From Megalopta genalis (taxonomy: Eukaryota > Arthropoda > Insecta > Hymenoptera > Halictidae), in assembly GCF_051020955.1 (NCBI RefSeq), contig NW_027476196.1, positions 372,001 to 436,000 on the forward strand: a stretch of 64,000 bases of DNA. Reading direction: 5' to 3'. A model generated the notes under the pieces. It saw nothing but the letters and a program-made list of their open reading frames with translations, was not told where the DNA came from and made no database searches. This document shows positions 13,879 to 25,197 of the stretch, one piece after another (within the stretch, counting starts at the first letter, position 1; each line of letters opens with the position of its first letter). The position numbers and the translations under genes were made by a program.

Positions 13879-14078
13879 GTTGAAGCTAAATCATGTATGT
13901 CACAAGTATTTGAAGCTGAACCATTTGTTGCTCATGTATTTGAAGCTTCTACTTCGCATTGATTTGAAGCTAAATCATGTGATTCGCATGGATTTGAACC
14001 TCACTCGTTTGTTTCGCCAGCATTTGAACTAAATCATGTATTTCACAAGTATATGAAGATAAAGCATTTGTTTCGCCT
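13879..14078. repeat. 200-bp block with a 6-bp-deleted E unit (right copy)
   Basis: Partner of 12956-13155. Between the two copies lies a local family (about 13380-13870) whose B/C units read CGCTTCCAGTTGAAG and ATTTATATCGTAAG. It is found only in this stretch and indicates a small local amplification. Confidence 0.8.
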
Positions 14079-14748
14079 GGATTTGAAGCTATGCCTTCTA
14101 CATCGCATTGATTTGAGCTAAATCATGCCTTTCGCTTGCATTTGAAGCTAACTCGCTTGCTTCGCATGCAGTGGAAGCTAAATTATGTATATCACAAGTA
14201 TTTGAAGCTAAACCATTTGCTTCGCATGATTATTAAGCTAAATCACGTGTTTCGCACGGATTTGAAACTAACTCGGTTGTTTCGCCTGGATTTGAATCTA
14301 TATCATGTATATCACAAATATTTGAAGCTGAACCATTTGTTTCGCATGCATTTGTAACTAAGCCTTCTATTTCGCAATGATTTGAAGCTGAATCATGTGT
14401 TTCGCTTGAATTTGAAGCGAACATGTTTGTTTCACATGCAGTTGAAGCTTAATTATGTATATCACAAGTATTTTCAGCTGAACCATTTGCTACGCATGAA
14501 TATTAAGCTAAGCCATGTGTTAGGAATGAATTTGAAGCTAAATCATGTATTTCGCCTGTATTTGATGCTAAATCATGTATATCACAAGTATTTGACGCTA
14601 AACCATTTGTTTCGCATGCATTCGAAGATAAGCCTTCTACTTCGTATTGATTTGAAGCGATATCATGTGTATCGCTTGGATTTGAAGCTAAACCTTCTAT
14701 ATCGCATTGATTTGAAGTTAAATCATGTGTTTCGCTTGGATTTGAAGC
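14064..14748. repeat. About 685-bp block, copy at lag 6423 (right)
   Basis: Partner of 7641-8325 with the same rare variants. At about 14749 the two copies part: GAAGCCAACACG here, GAAGCTATGCC in the left copy. Downstream, 14785-14890 resembles 10911-11010 instead, so adjacent segments trace to different source regions. Confidence 0.83.
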
Positions 14749-15850
14749 CAACACGTTTGTTTCGTCTGCATTTGAAGCTATATCACTTATATCGCAAGTG
14801 TTTGAAGCTAAATCATTTGTTTCGCATGGATTTGAAGCTAAACCTTCTACATCGCATTGATTTGAGCTAAATCATGTCTTTCGCTTGCATTTGAAGCTAA
14901 CTCATTTGTTTCGCATGCAATTGAATCTAAATCATGTATATCACTAGTATTTGAAGCTAAACCATTTGATACGCATGGATTTGAATCTTAGCATTCTCCT
15001 TCGCATTGATTTGAATCTAAATCACGTGTTTCGCATGGATTTGAAACTAACTCGTTGGTTTCGCATGCAGTTGAAGCTAAATCATGTATATCACAAGTAT
15101 TTGAAGCTAAACCATTTGTTTCGCATGGATTTGAAGCTAAACCTTCCACTTCGCATTGATTTGAAGCTGAATCCTGTGTTTCGCATGGATTTGAAGCTAA
15201 CTCGTTTGTTTCGCATGCTCTTGAGGCTAAGTCAAGTATATCACAAGTACATGAAGCAAAACCATTTGTTTCGCATGGATTCGAAGATAACCCTTCTACT
15301 TCGCATTGATTTGAAGATAAATAATGTGTTTCGCTTGGATTTGAAACTAACTCGTTTGTATCGCACGCACTTGAATCTAAATCAAGTATATCACAAGTAT
15401 TTGAAGCTAAACCGTTTGATTCGCATGAATCTGAAGCTAAGACTTCTACTTCGCATTGATTTGAAGCTAAATCATATGTTTCGCATGGATTTCAAGCTAT
15501 CTCGTTTGTTACGCATGCACTTGAATCTAAATCATGTATATCACAAGTATTTGAAGCTAAACCATTTGATTCGCGCGGGTTTGAAGCTAGGCCTTCTACT
15601 TTGCATTGATTTGAAGCTAAATCATGTGTTTCGCTTGGATTTGAAGCTAACTCGTATGTTTCGCACGCTGTTGAAGATAAATCATGTATATTACAAGTAT
15701 TTGACTCTGAACCATTTGATCCGCATGGATTTGAAGCTAAGCCTTCTGCGTCGCATTGATTTGAAACTGAATCATGTGATGCCTTTGGATTTGAATCTAT
15801 CTCGTTTGTTTCGCATGCTGTTGACGCAAATCATGTATATCACAAGTATT

Positions 15851-18800
15851 TGAACCTAAACCATTCGTTTTGCATGAATTTGAAGCTCAGCCTTCTACTT
15901 CGAATTGAATTGAAGCTAAATCACGTGTTTCGCTTGGATTTGAAGCTAATTCGCTCGTTTCGCACGCAGTTGAATCTGAATCATGTATATCACAACTATT
16001 TGAAACTAAACCATTTGATTCGCATGGATTTGAATCTGAGCCTTCCTCTTCGCATTTATTTGAAGCTAAATCATGTGTTTCGCATGGAATGGAAGCTAAC
16101 TCGTTTGTTCCGCCTGCATTTGAAGCTAAATCGTGTATATCACAAGTATTTGAAGCTAAATGATTTGTTTCGCATTGATTCGAAGATACGCCTTATACTT
16201 CGCACTGATTTGAAGCTAAATCATGTGTTTCGCATGGATTTGAACCTAAATCGTTTGTTTCGCACGCAGTTGAAGCTAAATCATGTATATCACAAGTATT
16301 TGAACCTAAACCATTTGATTCACATGGATTTGAAGATCACCCTTTTTCTTCGCATTGATTTGAAGCTAAATCATGTGTTTCGCATGGATTTGAAGCTAAC
16401 TCGTTTGTTTCGCGTGCAGTTGAAGCTAAATCATGTATATCACAAGTATTTGAAGCTAATCCATTTGTTTCGCATGGATTCGAAGATAAGCCTTCTACTT
16501 CGCATTGATTTGAAGCTGAATCATGTGTTTCGCATTGATATGAAGCTAAATCATGTATATCACAAGTATTTGAAGCTAAACCATTTGTTTCGCGTGATTT
16601 CGAAGATCAACCTTCTACTTCGCATTGATTTGAAGCTAAACCATGTGTTTCGCATGATTTTGAAGCTAAAGCATGTCTCTCGCATGACTTTAAATCTAAA
16701 TCATTTGTTTCGATTGGATTAGAAGCTAACTCGTTTGTTTCGTCTGCATTTCAAATTATTTCATCCATATTGCAAGTATTTGAAAGTAAGTCATATATTT
16801 TGCATGGATTTGAAGCTATGCCTTCAACATCGAATTGATTGGAATCTAAACCATGTGTTTCGAATGGATTTGACGCTATCTCGGTTGTTTCGCCTGCAGT
16901 TGAAGCTAAATCATGTATAAAACAAGTATTTGAAGCTAAACTGTACGTTTCGCATGGTATTGAATCTAACCCATGTGTGTCGAATGAATTTAAAGCTAAA
17001 TCATTTGCTTCGCATGGATTTTAAGCTAACTCGTTTGTTTCGCATGCAGTTCAAGCTAAATCATGTATATCACAAGTATTTGTTGCTAAACCATCTGTTT
17101 CGCATGGATTTGAAGATAAACCATTTGTTTCGCATGGATACGAAGATAAGCCTTCTTCTTCGCATTGATTTGAAGCTGAATCATGTGTTTCGCATTGATA
17201 TGAAGCTAAATCATGTATATCACAAGTATTTGAAGCTAAACCATTTGTTTCGCGTGATTTCGAAGATTAGCCTTCTACTTCGCATTGATTTGAAGCTAAA
17301 CCATGTGTTTCGCATGATTTTGAACCTAAATCATGTGTTTCGCATGGACTTGAAGCTAACTCGTTGGATTCGCATGCAGTTGAAGCTAAATCATGTATAT
17401 CAGAAGTATTTGAAGCTAAACCATTTGTTTCGAATGGATTTGAAGGTCAGCCTTCTGTTTCGCATTGATTTGAAGCTAAATCATGTGTTTCGCATGGATT
17501 TGAATCTAACTCGTTTCTTTTGCATGGAGTTGAATCTAAATCATGTATATCACAAGTATTTGAAGCTAAACCGTTTGATTCGCATGGATTTGAAGCTAAG
17601 CCTTCTACTTCGCATTGATTTGAAGACAAATCATGTGTTCCGCTTGGATTTTAAGCTAACTCGTTTGTTTCGCATGCTGTTGAATCTAAATCATGTATAT
17701 CACAACTATTTGAAACTAAACCATTTGATTCGCATGGATTTGAAGCAGAGCCTTCCTCTTCGCATTTATTTGAAGCTAAATCATGTGTTTCGCATGGATT
17801 TGAAGCTAACTCGTTTGTTTCGCCTGCATTTGAAGCTAAATCGTGTATATCACAAGTATTTGAAGCTAAATGATTTGTTTCGCATTGATTCGAAGATATG
17901 CCTTATACTACACAGTGATTTGAAGCTAAATCATGTGTTTCGCATGGATTTGAACCTAAATCGTTTGTTTCGCATGCAGTTGAAGCTAAATCATGTATAT
18001 CACAAGTATTTGAACCTAAACAATTTGATTCGCATGGATTTGAAGCTAAGCCTTCTACTTCGCATTGATTAGAAGCTAAGTCATGTGTTTCGCTTCGATT
18101 TGAAGCTAACTCGTTCGTTTCGCATGCAGTTGAATCTAAATCATGTATATCACAAGTATTTGACGCTAAACCAATTGTTTCGCATGGATTTGAAGATAAG
18201 CCTTCCTCTTCGCATTTATTTGAAGCTAAATCATGTGAACCGCAAGGATTAGAAGCTAAGCCTTCAACTTCGCATTGATTTGAAACTAAACCATTTGATT
18301 CGCATGGATTTGAAGCTAAGTCTTCTACTTCGCATTGATTTGAAGCTAAATCATGTGTTTCGCATGGATTTGAAGCTAACTCGTTTGTTTCGCCTGCATT
18401 TGAAGCTAAATCGTGTATATCACAAGTATTTGAAGCTAAATGATTTGTTTCGCATTGATTAGAAGATACGCCTTATACTACACAGTGATTTGAAGCTAAA
18501 TCATGTGTTTCGCATGGATTTGAACCTAAATCGTTTGTTTCGCATGCAGTTGAAGCTAAATCATGTATATCACAAGTATTTGAACCTAAACAATTTGATT
18601 CGCATGGATTTGAAGCTAAGCCTTCCTCTTCGCATTTATTTGAAGCTAAATCATGTGTTTCGCTTGGATTTGAAGCTAACTCGTTCGTTTCGCATGCAGT
18701 TGAATCTAAATCATGTATATCACAAGTATTTGACGCTAAACCAATTGTTTCGCATGGATTTGAAGATAAGCCTTACTCTTCGCATTTATTTGAAGCTAAA

Positions 18801-21391
18801 TCATGTGATCCGCAAGGATTAGAAGCTAAGCCTTCAACTTCGCATTGATTTGAAACTAAACCATTTGATTCGCATGGATTTGAAGCTAAGTCTTCTACTT
18901 CGCATTGATTTGAAGCTAAATCATGTGTTTCGCATGGATTTGAAGCTAACTCGTTTGCTTTGCATGCGGTTGAGGCTAAATCATGCATATCACAAGTATT
19001 TGAAGCTAAAAAATTTGTTTCGCAAGAATATTAAGCTAAACCAGGTGTTTCGAATGAATTTGAAGCTAAATCATGTGATTCGCATGGATTTGAAGCTGAC
19101 TCGTTGGATTCGGAAGCAGTTGATGCTAAATCATGAATACCACAAGTATTTGAAGCTGAACAATTTGTATCGCATGGGTTTGAAGCTAAGCCTTCTACTT
19201 CGCATTGATTTGAAGCTAAATCATGCGTCTCGCTTGGATTTGAAGCTAACTGGTTTGTTTCGAATGTAGTTGAAGCTAAATCATCTATATCACAAGTATT
19301 TGAAGCTGAAGCATTCGTTTCCTACGAATATTAAGCTAAACCATGTGTTTCGCATGAATTTGAAGCTAAATCATGTGTTTCGCTAGGATTTGAAACTAAC
19401 TCGTTTGCTTAGCATGCGGTTGCGGCTAAATCATGCATATCACAAGTATTTGAAGCTAAACCATGTGTTTCGCATGAATTTGAAGCTAAATCATGTGTTT
19501 CGCATGGATTTGAAGCTAACTCGTTTGTTTCGCATGCATTTGAGGCTAAATCATGTATATCACAAGTATTTGAATCTAAATGATTTGTTTCGCATGGTTT
19601 CGAAGATTAGCCTTCTACTTCGTATTGAATTGAAGCTAAATCACGTGTTTCGCTTGGATTTGAAGCTAATTCGCTCGTTTCTCACGCAGTTGAATCTGAA
19701 TCATGTATATCACAACTATTTGAAACTAAACCATTTGATTGGCATGGATTTGAAGCTGAGCCTGCCTCTTCGCATTTATTTGAAGCTAAATCATGTGTTT
19801 CGCATGGATTTGAAGGTAACTCGTTTGTTTCGCCTGCATTTGAAGCTAAATTGTGTATATCACAAGTATTTGAAGCTAAATGATTTGTTTCGCATTGATT
19901 CAAAGATACGCCTTATACGTCGCACTGAGTTGAAGCTAAATCATGTGTTTCGCATGGATTTGAACCTAAATCGTTTGTTTCGCATGCAGTTGAAGCTAAA
20001 TCATGTATATCACAAGTGTTTGAACCTAAACCATTTGATTCGCATGGATTTGAAGCTCAGCCTTCTACTTCGTATTGAATTGAAGCTAAATCACGTGTTT
20101 CGCTAGGAATGGAAGCTAATTCGCTCGTTTCGCACGCAGTTGAATCTGAATCATGTATATCACAACTATTTGAAACTAAACCATTTGATTCGCATGGATT
20201 TGAAGCTGAGCCTTCCTCTTCGCATTTATTTGAAGCTAAATCATGTGTTTCGCATGGATTTGAAGCTAACTCGTTTGTTTCGCCTGCATTTGAAGCTAAA
20301 TCGTGTATATCACAAGTATTTGAAGCTAAATGATTTGTTTCGCATTGATTCGAAGATACGCCTTATACGTCGCACTGATTTTAAGCTAAATCATGTGTTT
20401 CGCATGGATTTGAACCTAAATCGTTTGTTTCGCATGCAGTTGAAGCTAAATCATGTATATCACAAGTATTTGAACCTAAACCATTTGATTCGCATGGATT
20501 TGAAGCTCAGCCTTCTACTTCGTATTGAATTGAAGCTAAATCACGTGTTTCGCTAGGATTTGAAGCTAATTCGCTCGTTTCGCACGCAGTTGAATCTGAA
20601 TCATGTATATCACAACTATTTGAAACTAAACCATTTGATTGGCATGGATTTGAAGCTGAGCCTGCCTCTTCGCATTTATTTGAAGCTAAATCATGTGTTT
20701 CGCATGGATTTGAACCTAAATCGTTTGTTTCGCATGCAGTTGAAGCTAAATCATGTATATCACAAGTATTTGAACCTAAACCATTTGATTCGCATGGATT
20801 TGAAGCTCAGCCTTCTACTTCGTATTGAATTGAAGCTAAATCACGTGTTTCGCTAGGATTTGAAGCTAATTCGCTCGTTTCGCACGCAGTTGAATCTGAA
20901 TCATGTATATCACAACTATTTGAAACTAAACCATTTGATTCGCATGGATTTGAAGCTGAGCCTTCCTCTCCGCATTTATTTGAAGCTAAATCATGTGTTT
21001 CGTATGGATTTGAAGCTAACTCGTTTGTTTCGCCTGCATTTGAAGCTAAATCGTGTATATCACAAGTATTTGAAGCTAAATGATTTGTTTCGCATTGATT
21101 CGAAGATACGCCTTATACTACACAGTGATTTGAAGCTAAATCATGTGTTTCGCATGGATTTGAACCTAAATCGTTTGTTTCGCATGCATTTGAGGCTAAA
21201 TCATGTATATCACAAGTATTTGAATCTAAATGATTTGTTTCGCATGGTTTCGAAGATTAGCCTTCTACTTCGTATTGAATTGAAGCTAAATCACGTGTTT
21301 CGCTTGGATTTGAAGCTAATTCGCTCGTTTCTCACGCAGTTGAATCTGAATCATGTATATCACAACTATTTGAAACTAAACCATTTGATTG
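15851..21391. repeat. Zone of 450-, 570- and 660-bp repeats
   Basis: Units here are close to consensus, with several short HOR periods. A 660-bp lag links about 16501-16660 to 17161-17320 (shared CGCATTGATATGAAGC). A 570-bp lag links about 18181-18300 to 18751-18870 (shared TGATCCGCAAGGATTAGAAG or a close variant). A lag near 3720 bp links 15901-16320 to 19621-20040. The 570-bp type is the same one that builds the sub-array in the next zone. No gene is seen. Plus-frame ORFs (for example 16930-18072) consist purely of decapeptide repeats. Confidence 0.87.
19610..21391. repeat. 450-bp HOR array with one 300-bp copy
   Basis: The landmark TGAAGCTAATTCGCTCG (GGAAGC in one copy) occurs at about 19650, 20100, 20550, 20850 and 21300, giving steps of 450, 450, 300 and 450 bp. 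The short step is exactly one 150-mer less. It retains the flanking units, as expected if one 150-bp repeat was lost by unequal exchange or slippage. Confidence 0.85.
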
Positions 21392-23025
21392 GCATGGATT
21401 TGAAGATAAGCCTTCCTCTTCGCATTTATTTGAAGCTAAATCATGTGATCCGCAAGGATTAGAAGCTAAGCCTTCAACTTCGCATTGATTTGAAACTAAA
21501 CCATTTGATTCGCATGGATTTGAAGCTAAGTCTTCTACTTCGCATTGATTTGAACCTAAATCATGTGTTTCGCATGGATTTGAAGCTAACTCGTTTGTTT
21601 CGCCTGCATTTGAAGCTAAATCGTGTATATCACAAGTATTTGAAGCTAAATGATTTGTTTCGCATTGATTCGAAGATACGCCTTATACTACACAGTGATT
21701 TGAAGCTAAATCATGTGTTTCGCATGGATTTGAACCTAAATCGTTTGTTTCGCATGCAGTTGAAGCTAAATCATGTATATCACAAGTATTTGAACCTAAA
21801 CAATTTGATTCGCATGGATTTGAAGCTAAGCCTTCTACTTCGCATTGATTAGAAGCTAAGTCATGTGTTTCGCTTCGATTTGAAGCTAACTCGTTCGTTT
21901 CGCATGCAGTTGAATCGAAATCATGTATATCACAAGTATTTGACGCTAAACCAATTGTTTCGCATGGATTTGAAGATAAGCCTTCCTCTTCGCATTTATT
22001 TGAAGCTAAATCATGTGATCCGCAAGGATTAGAAGCTAAGCCTTCAACTTCGCATTGATTTGAAACTAAACCATTTGATTCGCATGGATTTGAAGCTAAG
22101 TCTTCTACTTCGCATTGATTTGAACCTAAATCATGTGTTTCGCATGGATTTGAAGCTAACTCGTTTGTTTCGCCTGCATTTGAAGCTAAATCGTGTATAT
22201 CACAAGTATTTGAAGCTAAATGATTTGTTTCGCATTGATTCGAAGATACGCCTTATACTACACAGTGATTTGAAGCTAAATCATGTGTTTCGCATGGATT
22301 TGAACCTAAATCGTTTGTTTCGCATGCAGTTGAAGCTAAATCATGTATATCACAAGTATTTGAACCTAAACAATTTGATTCGCATGGATTTGAAGCTAAG
22401 CCTTCTACTTCGCATTGATTAGAAGCTAAGTCATGTGTTTCGCTTCGATTTGAAGCTAACTCGTTCGTTTCGCATGCAGTTGAATCGAAATCATGTATAT
22501 CACAAGTATTTGACGCTAAACCAATTGTTTCGCATGGATTTGAAGATAAGCCTTCCTCTTCGCATTTATTTGAAGCTAAATCATGTGATCCGCAAGGATT
22601 AGAAGCTAAGCCTTCAACTTCGCATTGATTTGAAACTAAACCATTTGATTCGCATGGATTTGAAGCTAAGTCTTCTACTTCGCATTGATTTGAAGCTAAA
22701 TCATGTGTTTCGCATGGATTTGAAGCTAACTCGTTTGTTTCGCCTGCTTTTGAAGCTAAATCGTGTATATCACAAGTATTTGAAGCTAAATGATTTGTTT
22801 CGCATTGATTAGAAGATACGCCTTATACTACACAGTGATTTGAAGCTAAATCATGTGTTTCGCATGGATTTGAACCTAAATCGTTTGTTTCGCATGCAGT
22901 TGAAGCTAAATCATGTATATCACAAGTATTTGAACCTAAACAATTTGATTCGCATGGATTTGAAGCTATGCCTTCTACTTCGCATTGATTAGAAGCTATG
23001 TCATGTGTTTCGCTTGGATTTGAAG
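21392..23025. repeat. 570-bp sub-array inside the 3806-bp HOR
   Basis: Landmarks such as TGATCCGCAAGGATTAGAAG recur at 570-bp steps, and the matching stretches beginning near 21490, 22060 and 22630 are almost identical. This gives about 2.9 copies of 19 units each. The third copy carries private changes (GCCTGCTTTTG in place of GCCTGCATTTG near 22745). Those changes are inherited by all later 3806-bp copies, so the 570-bp amplification predates the 3806-bp amplification. Confidence 0.9.
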
Positions 23026-25197
23026 CTAACTCGTTTGTTTCACATGCAGTTGAAGCTAAATCATGTATATCACAAGTGTTTGAAGCTAAACCATTTGTTT
23101 TGCATGGATTTGAAGCTAAGCCTTCTACTTCACATTGATTAGAAGCTAAGTCATGTGTTTCGCTTGGATTTGAAGCTAACTCGTTCGTTTCGCATGCAGT
23201 TGAATCTAAATCATGTATATCACAAGTATTTGACGCTAAACAAATTGTTTCGCATGGATTTGAAGATAAGCCTTCCTCTACGCATTTATTTGAAGCTAAA
23301 TCATGTGATTCGCAAGGATTAGAAGCTAAGCCTTCAACTTCGCATTGATTTGAATCTAAATAATTTGTTTCGCTTGGATTTGAAGCTGAGTCTTCTACTT
23401 CGCATTGATTTGAAGCTAAATCATGTGTTTCGCATGGATTTGAAGCTAACTGGTTTGTTTCGCGTGCAGTTGAAGCTAAATCATGTATATCACAAGTATT
23501 TAAAGCTAAACCGTTTGTTTGGCATGAATATAAATCTAAACCATGTGTTTCGCATGAGTTTGTTGTTAAATCATGTGTTTCGCATGGTTTTGAAGCTAAC
23601 TCGTTTGTTTCGCATGCAGTTGAATCTAAACCATGTATATCCCAAGTATTTGAGCTAAACCATTTGTTTCGCATGGATTTGAAGATCAGCCTTCTACTTC
23701 GCATTGATTTGAAGATAAATAATGTGTTTCGCTTGGATTTGAAACTAACTCGTTTGTATCGCACGCACTTGAATCTAAATCAAGTATATCACAAGTGTTT
23801 GAAGCTAAACACTTTGATTCGCATGGATCTGAAGCTAAGCCTTCTACCTCGCATTGATTTGAAGATAAATCATGTGTTTCGCTTGGATTTGAAGCTAACT
23901 CGTTTGTTTCCCATGCACTTGAATCTAAACTATGCATATCACATGTATTTAAAGCTAAACCGTTTGATTCGCATGGATTTGAAGCTAAGCCTTCTACCTC
24001 GCATTGATTTGAACATAAATCATGTGTTTCGCTTGGATTTGAAGCTAACTCGTTTGTTTCGCACGCACTTGAATCTAAATCAATTATATCACAAGTATTT
24101 GAAGCTAAACCGTTTGATTCGCATGGATTTGAAGCTAAGCCTTCTACTTCGCATTGATTTGAACCTAAATCATGTGTTTCGCATGGATTTCAAGCGCACT
24201 CGTTTGTTTCGCATGCAGTTGAAGCTAAATCATATATATCACAAGTATTTGAAATTGAAACATTTGGTTCGCATGAATATTAAGCTAAACCATGTGTTTC
24301 GCATGAATTTGTCGATAAATCATGTGTTTCGCTTATTTATGAAGCTAACTCGTTTGTTTCGCCGACATTTTAAGCTAAATCATGTATATTAGAAATATTT
24401 GAAGCTAAACCATTTGATTCGCATGGATTCGAAGAAAAGACTTCTACTTCGCATTGATTTTAAGCTAAATCATGTGTTTCGTATTCATTTGAAGCTACCT
24501 TGTTTGTTTCGCATGCAGTTGAATCTAATTATGTATATCACAAGTATTTGAACTGCACCATTCGTATCGCATGAATATTATGTTAAACCATGTGTTTCGC
24601 ATGAATTTGAAGCTCAAACTTCTACATCGCATGAATATGTAGCTAAAACATGTGTTTCGCTTGGATTTGAAGCTAACTCGTTTGTTTTGCATGCACTAGA
24701 AGCTAAATCATGTATATCACAAGTATTTGAGCCAAAACCAGTTGTTTCGCATGGATTCGAAGATAAGCCTTCTACTTCGCATTGATATTAATCTAAATGA
24801 TGTGTTTCGCATGGATTTGAAGCTAACTCGTTTGTTTCGCATGCAGTTGAATCTAAACCATGTATATCCCAAGTATTTGAGCTAAACCATTTGTTTAGCA
24901 TGGATTCGAATATAAGCCTTCTACTTCGCATTCATATGAAGCTAAATCATGTGTTTCGCATGGATTTAAAGCTAATTCGATTGTTTCGCATGCTGTTGAA
25001 GCTAAATCATGTATATCACAAGTATTTGAACCTAAACAATTTGATTCGCATGGATTTGAAGCTAAGCCTTCTACTTCGCATTGATTAGAAGCTAAGTCAT
25101 GTGTTTCGTTTGGATTTGAAGCTAACTCGTTCGTTTCGCATGCAGTTGAATCTAAATCATGTATATCACAAGTATTTGACGCTAAACCAATTGTTTC
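21392..25197. repeat. 3806-bp HOR, copy 1
   Basis: First copy of the largest HOR in the window. Comparison at a lag of 3806 bp gives near-identity from 21392 onward. It begins with a 570-bp sub-array (21392 to about 23025) and ends with more diverged units. Four 1-bp deletions lie near 23653, 24529, 24552 and 24880, so the HOR is 127 units minus 4 bp. That length is not a multiple of three, so every copy shifts the reading frame of the next. Confidence 0.93.

Larger units (their letters stand above)
6505..15850. repeat. Mosaic zone of diverged 150-mers
   Basis: About 9.3 kb of 30-bp units without one dominant long HOR. C-prime units (GCTATATCACTTATATCGC) are frequent, for example near 8410, 8890, 9190, 9340, 10150 and 14780. 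Several 1-bp deletions occur, for example TTTGAGCTAAA near 7691, 10988, 14114 and 14863. Blocks of 200-700 bp recur at lags of 923, 4167 and 6423 bp and are listed separately. A diverged repeat with a lag near 540 bp links about 8040-8190 to 8580-8730. ORFs are of about 300 codons or fewer, on both strands, and end at point stops or indels. No gene was recognised. Confidence 0.88.
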
